This document shows, piece after piece, positions 18,810 to 27,577 of a DNA stretch of 64,000 bases; the stretch's first letter is position 1, and each line of letters opens with the position of its first letter. The notes below the pieces were generated by a model, which saw nothing but the letters and a program-made list of their open reading frames with translations, was not told the origin of the DNA and made no database searches. The position numbers and the translations under genes are program-made. Origin of the DNA: Cobetia marina (GTDB taxonomy: Bacteria; Pseudomonadota; Gammaproteobacteria; Pseudomonadales; Halomonadaceae); NCBI RefSeq assembly GCF_001720485.1, contig NZ_CP017114.1, forward strand, positions 3,348,001 through 3,412,000, read 5' to 3'.

Positions 18810-20693
18810 ATGCACGTATCGACTGCCGCTGAACACTCCCCTCGCGGGGCGGCCCACGCGAGCCCTTCCGAGCGCCTGACGGGCACGGCACGGCTGGCCG
18901 ACAGCCGCTGGACACGCTGCCTGCTGGCCAGTGTGCTGCTGGGTCTGGCCGGCTGCCAGTCGCCGGCCACGCAGGCTCCCTTCGCCTCTCAGCCGGACCC
19001 GCTGGATACCGCCCCACCCATCACCAGTGGCCTGGATGCCAACAGCCTCAATCAGCTGCTGGGCGCGGAGCTTGCCGGCCAGCGTGGCGACTACCCCAGC
19101 GCCGCCGATGGGTATCTGGCCGCCAGCCGCCGCTTCGATGACCCGGAACTGGCCCGGCGCGCCGTGCTGGCCGCTCGCTACGCCGACAATCCTGCCCTGC
19201 TGGAGCGTGCCGCCCAGCGCTGGCAACAACTGGATGATTCCGCGACCGAGCCGGGCATCATCCGCGCCCGCCTGGCCGTGGAGCGCGGCGACTGGATGAC
19301 GGCGCTCGAGCAGCGTCTCGCGGTAGAGACCGCCGGCGGTACCGGCAACGTGACCACCTTGGCGGAGCAGTCCATCGATGCCGGCGCGGATCTGGAATCA
19401 CTGCTGTCACGGCTGCTGGAGCATGTCGCGCAATATCCCGCGCAACCGGGCCCGCGAATTGCCGCCGCGCTCTATGAAGCGGCGCTTGGAAATGAGTCCG
19501 ACGCTCGCAGGCGCCTGATGGCGATGGAAGGCGAGTTCCCCGAACTGGCCGAAGTGTGGCTGGCACGCAGCGAGATAGAGCGCGACGCAGGCCGCCTGAG
19601 CGCCTCACGACAGGCGGCCGAGCGTGGCCTGGCCATCGCCCCGGATGACAGTCGCTTGATCTTGAGCGCCGCCCAGACCGAGCTTGCCGGTGGTGACATC
19701 GAGGCCGCGCGCCTGCGCATTGATGACCTTGTCAGCCGCCATGCCAACGCACCGCGCCTGCGTCTGGCACTGGCCAGCCTCTATCTGGACGCCGACTCTC
19801 CCGAGGATGCTCGTCGTCTGTTGCTGCCGTTGCTTGATGACACGCCGGTCCCGGATGCCGCCTATGCCCTGCTCGGGCTGGCGGCAGAGGCCAGCGGCGA
19901 GATCGACAACGCCATCCTCTATTACCGACAGGTACCGGATGGGGAGCGCTACGTCTCAAGTCGCGCGCGCGCCGCGCAGCTGCTGGTGGAGCATGATCGC
20001 AGCGAGGAGGCACGCCAGTTCCTTGCCGTCGAGCGCCTGCGTCATCCGCGTCACGCCATGACATTGCTCAGCTTCGAGATCGACCTGCTGGATGCCCAGG
20101 AACACTACGCCGCCGCCGACGAGCTGCTCGACGGCAGCATCAAGGCTCGCCAGAAGACACTCACCAGGGCACGCAGCGAAGGTGACGGCGAAAGCGCTGC
20201 CGTGACGGAGAACGAACTGGCCAGCCTGCTGTTCCTGCGCGGCATTCGTCGTCTCGATGACGGGCGTCTCGAGGAGATGGAGCAGGACCTGCGTCAGGTC
20301 ATTGCACTGGAGCCCGAGAATGCCAGCGCCTACAACGCTCTGGGCTACACCCTGCTGGTAGAGGATGCCGACCGCCGCGCCGAAGCGCTCGAACTGGTTC
20401 AGCGCGCCCATGCACTGAAGCCGAACGACCCTGCCATCCTCGACAGCCTCGGCTGGGGGTATTTCCTCACCGGGGATGCCGCCCAGGCATTGCCCCCGCT
20501 GGAAGCGGCCTGGGCACAGCAACAGGATGCCGAGATAGGCGCACACCTCATCGAGGTGCTGTGGTCACTCGAGCAGCAGGATGAAGCACGCAGCCTGGCC
20601 ATCGAGCTCAGTGAGCGTTTCGAGGAGGCCAGCGAGCTGGAAGCCCTGTTCCAGCGCATCCCGGCTCTGCGACCGGTCGTGGATGCGCCCTGA
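18810..20693 (+). CDS. Tetratricopeptide repeat lipoprotein
   Basis: A 627-residue protein with a lipoprotein signal whose lipobox is LLGLAGC (Cys near residue 49), preceded by an unusually long N-region. Downstream are many TPR-like helical pairs, for example the C-terminal ALEPENASAYNALGYTLL and LKPNDPAILDSLGWGYFL. The orthologue sits between hemA and lolB in Pseudomonas. Lipidation and the neighbouring lolB suggest an envelope role, but the biochemical function is unknown to me. GAGG precedes the ATG. A start further in, closer to the lipobox, is possible. Confidence 0.8.
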   Translation: MHVSTAAEHSPRGAAHASPSERLTGTARLADSRWTRCLLASVLLGLAGCQSPATQAPFASQPDPLDTAPPITSGLDANSLNQLLGAELAGQRGDYPSAADGYLAASRRFDDPELARRAVLAARYADNPALLERAAQRWQQLDDSATEPGIIRARLAVERGDWMTALEQRLAVETAGGTGNVTTLAEQSIDAGADLESLLSRLLEHVAQYPAQPGPRIAAALYEAALGNESDARRRLMAMEGEFPELAEVWLARSEIERDAGRLSASRQAAERGLAIAPDDSRLILSAAQTELAGGDIEAARLRIDDLVSRHANAPRLRLALASLYLDADSPEDARRLLLPLLDDTPVPDAAYALLGLAAEASGEIDNAILYYRQVPDGERYVSSRARAAQLLVEHDRSEEARQFLAVERLRHPRHAMTLLSFEIDLLDAQEHYAAADELLDGSIKARQKTLTRARSEGDGESAAVTENELASLLFLRGIRRLDDGRLEEMEQDLRQVIALEPENASAYNALGYTLLVEDADRRAEALELVQRAHALKPNDPAILDSLGWGYFLTGDAAQALPPLEAAWAQQQDAEIGAHLIEVLWSLEQQDEARSLAIELSERFEEASELEALFQRIPALRPVVDAP

Positions 20694-20804
20694 CAGGACA
20701 GCCCGGCACTTTCTGTCCATCGGCGAGTCCATTATCCTGACTCGCCGATGGCGCCATCGGTTGCCCATCGACTCTCATTCCGCCATCCGGAAGGCTTTCG
20801 CGTC

Positions 20805-21479
20805 ATGACCTCCTCTTCTTTCCCCCTATCATCATTCTCCTCTCCCCGGACACGCCACCTTTCCCTCGCCATGTTGCGCCGTCTGGTGGGGCCAGTCCTG
20901 CTGGCCATGACATTGGGCCTGAGCGGCTGTGCCAGTCAGATGGCCAGCGACAACGCCGGTGACCTGACCCGCAATGAAGGTGACTGGCAGCAGCAGAGCG
21001 ACAGGATCGATTCGCTCACGCACTGGCAACTGGCAGGCAAGGTCGGCATTCGCACGCCGGAGGAAGGTCACAGCGCCAATCTTGACTGGCAGCAGGAGGG
21101 CGATGACTACCACATGCTGATCACCGGCCCACTGGGTGCTGGCCGCACGACCCTGGTGCGTGATGCCGAGGGCGTGCGCCTCTCCTCGTCCGACGGCGAC
21201 TTCCAGGCACCGGACGCCGAAAGCCTGATGCTCTCGCAGCTGGGCTGGTCCTTGCCGCTGGGGGCTCTGGATGACTGGGTCCGCGGAGTGGCAGCCAAGG
21301 GCGAGCACGACCTGAAGAGTGACGCCCTCGGCTTCCCCGATACCCTTTATCAGGATGGCTGGGAGGTGGACTATCAGGATTGGACCCGCGCCGAAGGACT
21401 GTGGCTGCCGCGCAAGATGAAACTCTACTACGGCGATCTGACCGCCACCCTGATCGTCAATCAGTGGCAGGCACTCTAA
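20805..21479 (+). CDS. lolB: Outer-membrane lipoprotein receptor LolB
   Basis: LolB accepts lipoproteins from periplasmic LolA and inserts them in the outer membrane. The lipobox is LGLSGCAS; the mature part contains HWQLAGKVGIRTPEEG and the C-terminal LPRKMKLYYGDLTATLIVNQW, typical of LolB. Two starts are plausible: this one has GGAAGG upstream but gives a long n-region, while MLRRLVGPVLLAM at 20871 gives an ideal 20-residue signal without a visible ribosome site. It is followed by ispE as in Pseudomonas and Escherichia. Confidence 0.9.
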   Translation: MTSSSFPLSSFSSPRTRHLSLAMLRRLVGPVLLAMTLGLSGCASQMASDNAGDLTRNEGDWQQQSDRIDSLTHWQLAGKVGIRTPEEGHSANLDWQQEGDDYHMLITGPLGAGRTTLVRDAEGVRLSSSDGDFQAPDAESLMLSQLGWSLPLGALDDWVRGVAAKGEHDLKSDALGFPDTLYQDGWEVDYQDWTRAEGLWLPRKMKLYYGDLTATLIVNQWQAL

Positions 21480-21535
21480 GCGTGCCCCCGACGCTCTCTT
21501 CTTTCTCCACGGCCAGCATTCCGGCCAGCTCATCC

Positions 21536-22426
21536 ATGACGGACACGATGACCGCGACACTTTCTCTGCCGGCACCGGCCAAGCTCAACCGCATGCTGCA
21601 TATCACCGGTCAGCGCGCCGATGGCTATCATGAACTGCAGACACTGTTCCAGTTTCTGGATCACGGTGACCGACTGGACTTCACGCTGCGTGATGACGCT
21701 GCCATTCACCTCGCCCCGGCCATCGAAGGCGTGCCCGCGGAGTCCAATCTGATCATGCGTGCCGCTCGCCTGCTGAGAGAAGCGGCCGTCGCACGCGGCC
21801 AGGTCGCGAGCCCAAATGACTTGCCCGGTGTCGATATCCGACTGAAGAAGGTGCTGCCGATGGGCGGTGGCCTGGGCGGTGGCAGCAGTGATGCGGCCAC
21901 CACGCTGCTGGCGCTGGATCACCTCTGGAAACTTGAGCTCGACCTGGACACCCTGGCCGAGCTCGGACTGACTCTAGGGGCCGATGTACCGGTCTTCGTT
22001 CGCGGCTTTTCGGCCTGGGCCGAAGGCATCGGTGAGCGACTGGAACCTGCCCCGCTGGACACCCCGTGGTTCGTGGTGATCCACCCGGGCATCGAGGTCG
22101 CGACCCCCGCCGTGTTTGGCCACCCGCAATTGACACGTTCCAGTCCCGCGATTAGTATGGCGCGCGCACTGCAGGGGGGCCGCAACGACTGCGAAGTCGT
22201 GGTGCGCACTTTGTACCCGGCAGTCGCCGACGCCCTGGACTGGCTGGACCAGTTCGGCACCGCCAGACTGACGGGCACCGGCGCCTGTGTGTTCTGTGCG
22301 TTCGATGACGCACGACAGGCCAGCAAGGTGCTGGGCCGACTCGACTCCGAGCGCCCGACGTGGCACGCCTTCATGGCACGTGGTTGCAATCTCTCCCCTC
22401 TTCATGCCGCTCTGGCTTCGGCCTGA
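21536..22426 (+). CDS. ispE: 4-diphosphocytidyl-2-C-methyl-D-erythritol kinase
   Basis: A 296-residue GHMP kinase, the fourth step of the MEP isoprenoid pathway. The N-terminal SLPAPAKLNRMLHITGQRADGYH is diagnostic, and the ATP loop is LPMGGGLGGGSSDAATTL. The C-terminal GTGACVFCAFD motif is present. The start at MTDTMTATLS, or four codons later, fits the family; the longer frame runs back into lolB. The tRNA-Gln gene follows by 29 bases. Confidence 0.95.
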   Translation: MTDTMTATLSLPAPAKLNRMLHITGQRADGYHELQTLFQFLDHGDRLDFTLRDDAAIHLAPAIEGVPAESNLIMRAARLLREAAVARGQVASPNDLPGVDIRLKKVLPMGGGLGGGSSDAATTLLALDHLWKLELDLDTLAELGLTLGADVPVFVRGFSAWAEGIGERLEPAPLDTPWFVVIHPGIEVATPAVFGHPQLTRSSPAISMARALQGGRNDCEVVVRTLYPAVADALDWLDQFGTARLTGTGACVFCAFDDARQASKVLGRLDSERPTWHAFMARGCNLSPLHAALASA

Positions 22427-22455
22427 GCACAGCAACTGGTTGAAGTGAACGTTGC

Positions 22456-22530
22456 TGGGGTATCGCCAAGTGGTAAGGCACCGGTTTCTGGTACCGACAT
22501 TCCCAGGTTCGAATCCTGGTACCCCAGCCA
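22456..22530 (+). tRNA. tRNA-Gln (anticodon CTG)
   Basis: 75 bases with a 7-bp acceptor stem TGGGGTA/TACCCCA, discriminator G and encoded CCA. The anticodon loop TTCTGGT gives CTG, reading CAG. The T arm is CCAGG-TTCGAAT-CCTGG. The outermost anticodon-stem pair (C27-A43) is mismatched. The ispE-tRNA-Gln-prs order is shared with Pseudomonas. Confidence 0.95.
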
Positions 22531-22602
22531 ATCCTGGCCGTTCCCGGTCAACCCGGAATTCTCCACTCCCGAGATCCCACAAGACTCCAAAGGTGGCTGC
22601 GC

Positions 22603-23544
22603 GTGTCAAAACTGATGGTATTCGCGGGGAATGCCAATCCCGCTCTCGCCCGCAAGGTAGCTGAAGCCCTCGATACCCGCCTGGGCCACGCAACCGTCGG
22701 TCAGTTCAGCGATGGCGAGATTGCGGTAGAAATCAACGAAAACGTCCGCGGCAAGGACGTCTTCATCATGCAGTCCACCTGCGCACCGACCAACGACAAC
22801 CTGATGGAGCTGATCCTGATGGTGGATGCGTTGCGTCGTGCGTCAGCGGCGCGCATCACGGCGGTCGTGCCGTACTTCGGCTATGCCCGTCAGGATCGCC
22901 GCGTGCGCTCCGCTCGCGTGCCGATCTCGGCAAAGGTGGTCGCGGACATGATGGTCAAGGCTGGCGTGAATCGCGTCATGACCATGGACCTGCATGCCGA
23001 CCAGATCCAGGGCTTCTTCGATGTGCCGGTGGACAACGTCTACGGCTCACCGATCCTGCTCGACGACATCGAACGTCAGAACTATGACAACCTGATCGTC
23101 GTCTCCCCGGATGTGGGCGGCGTGGTGCGTGCCCGTGCCATCGCCAAGCAGCTCAACTGCGAGCTGGCCATCATCGACAAGCGTCGTCCCCAGGCCAACC
23201 AGGCCCAGGTGATGAACATCATCGGTGATATCAAGGACCGCACCTGCGTGCTGGTCGATGACATGATCGACACCGCCGGCACCCTGTGCAAGGCGGGCGA
23301 GGCACTCAAGGATCATGGCGCCAACCGCGTCGTGGCCTATGCGTCCCACGCGATCCTGTCCGGCCCGGCGGTCGACAACATCACCAACTCCGTCCTCGAC
23401 GAAGTGGTGGTGGCCGACACCATCCCGCTGTCCGACACCGCACGTCGTTCCGGCAAGATCCGCCAGCTGACAGTCGCTGGCCTGATCGCCGAGGCGATCC
23501 GTCGCGTCAGCAATGAAGAATCCGTCAGCGCCATGTTCCACTGA
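22603..23544 (+). CDS. prs: Ribose-phosphate pyrophosphokinase
   Basis: A 313-residue PRPP synthase that supplies nucleotide, histidine and tryptophan synthesis. N-terminal [17 protein letters not shown] and [20 protein letters not shown], the [13 protein letters not shown] ATP flexible loop ([19 protein letters not shown]) and the PRPP-binding loop [13 protein letters not shown] are all present. Translation starts at GTG with AAGGTGG upstream. Confidence 0.97.
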   Translation: MSKLMVFAGNANPALARKVAEALDTRLGHATVGQFSDGEIAVEINENVRGKDVFIMQSTCAPTNDNLMELILMVDALRRASAARITAVVPYFGYARQDRRVRSARVPISAKVVADMMVKAGVNRVMTMDLHADQIQGFFDVPVDNVYGSPILLDDIERQNYDNLIVVSPDVGGVVRARAIAKQLNCELAIIDKRRPQANQAQVMNIIGDIKDRTCVLVDDMIDTAGTLCKAGEALKDHGANRVVAYASHAILSGPAVDNITNSVLDEVVVADTIPLSDTARRSGKIRQLTVAGLIAEAIRRVSNEESVSAMFH

Positions 23545-23595
23545 GTCCTGTCGGCGGGCCCTGCTCGCCGCTGCTCGGGGAAGAGGCACTGACAC

Positions 23596-23653
23596 CGGCA
23601 GATGATCCGTCATCTGCCGACAAGCGGCCGGCCCGGAAATCTCCGGGCCGGCC
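23596..23653. other. Two strong hairpins between prs and rplY
   Basis: Perfect inverted repeats: arms CGGCAGATGA with loop TCCG (23596-23619), then arms GGCCGGCCCGGA with loop AATC (23626-23653). Neither is followed by a T run. They separate the prs message from rplY and may act as weak terminator, processing site or leader structure for L25. Confidence 0.65.
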
Positions 23654-23723
23654 TCATGGATCCGGTAGCGCTCTGGTCGCGGGGGCTGCCGGATTCTCAT
23701 TAGACCCTTGAGGTATCTGCAAA

Positions 23724-24356
23724 ATGAAACTGTTCAAACTGAATGCTGAAGTTCGTGAAGACCTGGGGAAAGGTGCGAGCCGCCGCCTGCGTCGTACGAA
23801 CGACTTCGTGCCGGGAATCGTCTACGGCGCCGACAAGGCCCCGACTCCGGTCATGGTCGACAAGCCGAGCCTGTACAAGGCGGTTGACGATGAGGCGTTC
23901 TACTCCTCCATCATCACCCTGAATGTTGCTGGCAAGGCCGAGAAAGTCGTCATCCGTGACCTGCAGCGTCACCCGTTCAAGCCGCTGCTGACTCACATCG
24001 ACTTCCTGCGCATCGACCCGACCCACAAACTGACCATGAACGTGCCGCTGCACATCACTGGTCAGGAAGCCTGTGTCGGCGTCAAGGATCAGGACGGCGT
24101 CCTGCACATCCTGGCAACTGACGTCGAAATCAGCTGCCTGCCGGAAGCCCTGCCGGAATACCTGGAGCTGGACGTGTCCAAGCTGGAAGTTGGCCACACC
24201 CTGCACCTGTCCGACATCGCTCTGCCGGAAGGCGCCGAGTCCGTTGCCCTGTCTCACGGTGCCGATCACGACACCGCTGTGGTCAACGTCACTCGTCCGA
24301 ACATCTCTGCTGACGCAGAAGATACTGCTGAAGGCGAAGAAGCCGCTGCAGAATAA
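23724..24356 (+). CDS. rplY: 50S ribosomal protein L25 (general stress protein Ctc type)
   Basis: A 210-residue two-domain L25. The N-terminal 5S-rRNA-binding domain ([22 protein letters not shown]) is followed by the C-terminal beta domain ([20 protein letters not shown]) and an acidic tail of Glu, Asp and Ala. GAGGT precedes the ATG. The Ctc-length form is usual outside the enterics. Next gene is pth. Confidence 0.96.
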   Translation: MKLFKLNAEVREDLGKGASRRLRRTNDFVPGIVYGADKAPTPVMVDKPSLYKAVDDEAFYSSIITLNVAGKAEKVVIRDLQRHPFKPLLTHIDFLRIDPTHKLTMNVPLHITGQEACVGVKDQDGVLHILATDVEISCLPEALPEYLELDVSKLEVGHTLHLSDIALPEGAESVALSHGADHDTAVVNVTRPNISADAEDTAEGEEAAAE

Positions 24357-24387
24357 CGCAGCCTTCTGATCAGGGAGCCAGACACGC

Positions 24388-24972
24388 ATGTCACGAGTGA
24401 AAGCGATCATCGGCCTCGGTAATCCGGGGAGCGAATACGAAGACACCCGTCACAACGCCGGCGTCTGGCTCCTTGACGCTCTTGCGCGCCACGGTCACAC
24501 CACGTTGCGTCCGGAACGCAAGTTCCATGGCCAGTACGCGAAGATCATCTTCGCCGGTCAGGATCTGCATCTGCTGTTCCCATCGACGTTCATGAATCGC
24601 AGCGGTCAGGCCGTGGCCGCATTGTGCAACTTCTACAAGCTCGCCCCGGATGAACTGCTCGTCGCCCACGACGAACTGGACATCGATCCCGGCACCGCCC
24701 GCTACAAGCAGGGTGGCGGCCACGGGGGGCACAACGGGCTTCGCGACATCATCAGCGCACTGGGCAACGACAAGTCGTTCCATCGTGCCCGTATCGGCAT
24801 CGGCCACCCCGGCAATGCCAAGCTGGTGACCAACTTCGTGCTCGGGCGTCCCGGCAAGGCTGAACGCCTGGCCATCGATGACGCCATCGACGAAGTGGTC
24901 ATGACCCTCCCGGATGCCCTCAGCGGCGAATGGGCACGGGCCATGAATCGCCTGCACTCCTTCAAGCACTGA
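24388..24972 (+). CDS. pth: Peptidyl-tRNA hydrolase
   Basis: A 194-residue Pth that releases tRNA from stalled peptidyl-tRNA. The N-terminal IIGLGNPGSEYEDTRHNAG contains the catalytic His in its last residues. FMNRSGQAV, HDELDIDPG and GGGHGGHNGLRDI follow. AGGGAG precedes the ATG, 31 bases after rplY. Confidence 0.97.
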   Translation: MSRVKAIIGLGNPGSEYEDTRHNAGVWLLDALARHGHTTLRPERKFHGQYAKIIFAGQDLHLLFPSTFMNRSGQAVAALCNFYKLAPDELLVAHDELDIDPGTARYKQGGGHGGHNGLRDIISALGNDKSFHRARIGIGHPGNAKLVTNFVLGRPGKAERLAIDDAIDEVVMTLPDALSGEWARAMNRLHSFKH

Positions 24973-25268
24973 ACCTCTGCATCACCCGGCATCACTCCTC
25001 TCCGAATTTCGGTGATTCGCTCAGCGCATCACCTCGCTTGTGCGCGCGTCTCGCCACGCGATCAGCAGCAAAAGGCATCATTTGTCGCGCGACATGCGCC
25101 CAATGGATGACCTCGGCGGCATGAGGCCTTACACTTCCCGCCTGACTTCACACCGTGCCTGTCCCCTCGTCTCCTCGCATGGCCCGTGCCCTCGCACTCC
25201 GGGCCTGCCGGTCGAGACGGTCATCAGTGCCACGCCCCATTCGACACGTCACACCAGGATCTAGCGCC

Positions 25269-26360
25269 ATGGGTTTCAATTGCGGCATCGTCGGCCTGCC
25301 GAACGTCGGCAAGTCCACTCTCTTCAATGCACTGACCAAGTCGGGCATTGACGCCGAGAACTTCCCCTTCTGCACCATCGAGCCGAACACCGGTATCGTG
25401 CCGATGCCTGACCCTCGCCTGAATGCGCTGGCCGAGATCGTCAAGCCGGAGAAGGTGATTCCGACCACCATGGAATTCGTCGACATCGCAGGTCTGGTCG
25501 CCGGCGCCTCCAAGGGCGAAGGCCTGGGCAACAAGTTCCTGGCCAACATCCGCGAGACCGATGCCATTGCCCACGTGGTGCGCTGCTTCGAGGATGACAA
25601 CGTCATCCACGTCGCCAATCACGTTGACCCGGCCGCCGATATCGAGACCATCAACATCGAGCTGGCCCTGGCCGACCTCGACAGCGTCGAGCGCAGCATC
25701 CAGCGCCTGGCCCGTGTCGCCAAGGGCGGCGACAAGGAAGCCATCGCCACCAAGGCGGTGCTGGAGCGTATCCAGCCGCACCTGGCCGAAGGCCAGCCGC
25801 TGCGCAGCTTCGGTCTCAGCGATGACGACCTCAAGATCCTGCGTGGCTTCGGCTTCCTGACCCTCAAGCCGACCATGTACATCGCCAACGTCAGCGAGGA
25901 AGGCTTCGAGAACAACCCCTACCTCGACATCGTGCGTGGCATCGCCGCCAATGAAGGTGCCAGCGTGGTGCCGGTGTGCAACAAGATCGAAGCCGAGATC
26001 GCCGAGCTGGAGGAAGAGGAGCGCGAGATGTTCCTCGACGAGCTGGGCATGGAAGAGCCGGGCCTGGATCGCGTGATCCGCGCCGGTTATGAACTGCTGG
26101 GCCTGCAGACCTACTTCACCGCTGGCGTGAAGGAAGTGCGTGCCTGGACCGTCAAGATCGGCGCTACCGCTCCGGAAGGCGCTGGCGTCATCCACACCGA
26201 CTTCCAGAAGGGCTTCATCCGCGCCGAAGTCATCTCCTATGACGACTTCATCGCCTACAAGGGCGAGCAAGGCGCCAAGGATGCCGGCAAGTGGCGCCTG
26301 GAAGGCAAGGACTACATCCTCAAGGATGGCGACGTGGTGCACTACCGCTTCAATGTCTGA
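25269..26360 (+). CDS. ychF: Redox-regulated ATPase YchF (Obg-like)
   Basis: A 363-residue P-loop protein of the OLA1/YchF family, ribosome-associated and using ATP rather than GTP. The P-loop is GLPNVGKST; switch region [14 protein letters not shown]3-like [21 protein letters not shown]; the G4-equivalent is CNKIEAE. A C-terminal TGS domain ends in [11 protein letters not shown]. The start is at MGFNCGIVG with AGGAT upstream; the longest frame adds 38 unlikely Arg/Ser-rich residues. It closes the hemA-to-ychF block. Confidence 0.96.
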   Translation: MGFNCGIVGLPNVGKSTLFNALTKSGIDAENFPFCTIEPNTGIVPMPDPRLNALAEIVKPEKVIPTTMEFVDIAGLVAGASKGEGLGNKFLANIRETDAIAHVVRCFEDDNVIHVANHVDPAADIETINIELALADLDSVERSIQRLARVAKGGDKEAIATKAVLERIQPHLAEGQPLRSFGLSDDDLKILRGFGFLTLKPTMYIANVSEEGFENNPYLDIVRGIAANEGASVVPVCNKIEAEIAELEEEEREMFLDELGMEEPGLDRVIRAGYELLGLQTYFTAGVKEVRAWTVKIGATAPEGAGVIHTDFQKGFIRAEVISYDDFIAYKGEQGAKDAGKWRLEGKDYILKDGDVVHYRFNV

Positions 26361-26417
26361 GGCCTCGGGCGCAGTCAGTACCTGGTGAGCCAGCCTGAAA
26401 GCGCCTGATGCTGCAGG

Positions 26418-26453
26418 GAACGCCCCTGATCTCCCACGAGGTCAGGGGCGTTC
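26418..26453. terminator. Terminator-like hairpin between ychF and the lysR gene
   Basis: Perfect 12-base arms GAACGCCCCTGA / TCAGGGGCGTTC with a 12-base loop separate convergent genes. There is no good T run, so strength is uncertain. Confidence 0.55.
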
Positions 26454-26464
26454 TGCATCATGGG

Positions 26465-27424
26465 TCATGCCCCATCATCAAGAGCACAGCCCTGCAGCCA
26501 TTGTGCCGCCAGCGTCGCCAACTGGTCCGCCAGTGACTGCGCCAGACGCCCCCTCCCCGCCTCTCGACGCCACACGGCACTCAGCATCAGCTCGCCGGCC
26601 AGGGGCAATGTCCGCGCGTCCAGGCCACGCTCCCGACAGGCGGTATGCGCCGTCAAGGCATCGACCACGGCCAGCCCCTCCCCTGCCTGCACCAGTGCCG
26701 CTGCCAGCGGATAGGTCTGTACGCGCGTCACGATGCGAGGAGATGACGGTGCTTTCGAGTTACCTGATTCAGACGGTGACGGCATCTCGCTCGCCAGCAG
26801 GCCATCGAGACGTCGCGCCAGCGGATCATGCGCCCCCAGCGCGATCAGACGCTGACCGGCAAGCTCCGCCACCGTCATCGGTGCCTGCTGACACTCCTGT
26901 ACCCAGTACCCTGCGGGCGCCAATACCTTCAGGGGCATGCGGGCCAGTGCGCGAGTCATCAGTGCCGGATGCGTCGGCGCACTCAAGGTGAAGGCGATAT
27001 CGACTTCATGCAGCAGCAGGGCATCGATGATCTCGCGGGTGTGCTGGGTGGCCAGCTCGCAATTGACTCGAGCATGTCGCCGGCGCCATTGCCCCAGCGC
27101 CTGCGGCAACAGCTGCTGGGCGATCGCCGGCGTCGCCACCACCTTGAGAGACTGCGCCTCACCTGAGCGCAAGCCTTCTACCAGCCGCTTGACGTCATCC
27201 AGCTGCCCCAGCATCCCCTGGCTTGCCGCCTCCAGCTTGCGCGCCTCCTCCGTGGGCACCAGCTGTCCGGCGCTACGGGTGAACAGCGCGATCCCCCACT
27301 GCCGCTCCACCTGCTGCAACGCCTTGCTCGCGGCCGGCTGGGAAACATGCAACAGCCGAGCGGCGCCGGTCACGCTGCCGGCCTGCAACACCGCATGAAA
27401 GACCTCCAGATCCCTGAGCCGCAT
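26465..27424 (-). CDS. LysR-family transcriptional regulator
   Basis: A 319-residue LysR-type protein. The N-terminal winged HTH reads LRDLEVFHAVLQAGSVTGAARLLHVSQPAASKALQ in two adjoining parts, followed by a periplasmic-binding-like effector domain. The start at MRLRDLEVFHA has GGAG upstream. It is divergent from a DadA-like amino acid dehydrogenase, with a perfect LysR-type dyad in the gap, so it probably controls that gene and itself. Effector unknown; an amino acid is a reasonable guess. Confidence 0.85.
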   Translation of the reverse strand: MRLRDLEVFHAVLQAGSVTGAARLLHVSQPAASKALQQVERQWGIALFTRSAGQLVPTEEARKLEAASQGMLGQLDDVKRLVEGLRSGEAQSLKVVATPAIAQQLLPQALGQWRRRHARVNCELATQHTREIIDALLLHEVDIAFTLSAPTHPALMTRALARMPLKVLAPAGYWVQECQQAPMTVAELAGQRLIALGAHDPLARRLDGLLASEMPSPSESGNSKAPSSPRIVTRVQTYPLAAALVQAGEGLAVVDALTAHTACRERGLDARTLPLAGELMLSAVWRREAGRGRLAQSLADQLATLAAQWLQGCALDDGA

Positions 27425-27478
27425 GCAAGATCTCCACATTCTGTCGTGTTGTCTCAACGTCCAGCCGACAGCCTACCC

Positions 27479-27495
27479 CATAACCGAGGGTTATG
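27479..27495. promoter_or_regulatory. LysR-type operator dyad
   Basis: CATAACC-GAG-GGTTATG, a perfect 17-base inverted repeat that contains the T-N11-A signature of LysR regulator sites. It lies 55 bases upstream of the lysR start and 83 bases upstream of the dehydrogenase start, in their divergent gap. Confidence 0.65.
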
Positions 27496-27577
27496 ACGTA
27501 GCGAGGATCTTTCATTCGCCGCTCGGCCCCGGGACAGGCATGCTCATCTGCCTACCCCATACCGTCAGGAGCCTGCC

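Noticed and set aside
25107..25135. Promoter for ychF with TACACT
   Set aside because: The -35 partner (ATGACC) is too far from consensus to support a call.
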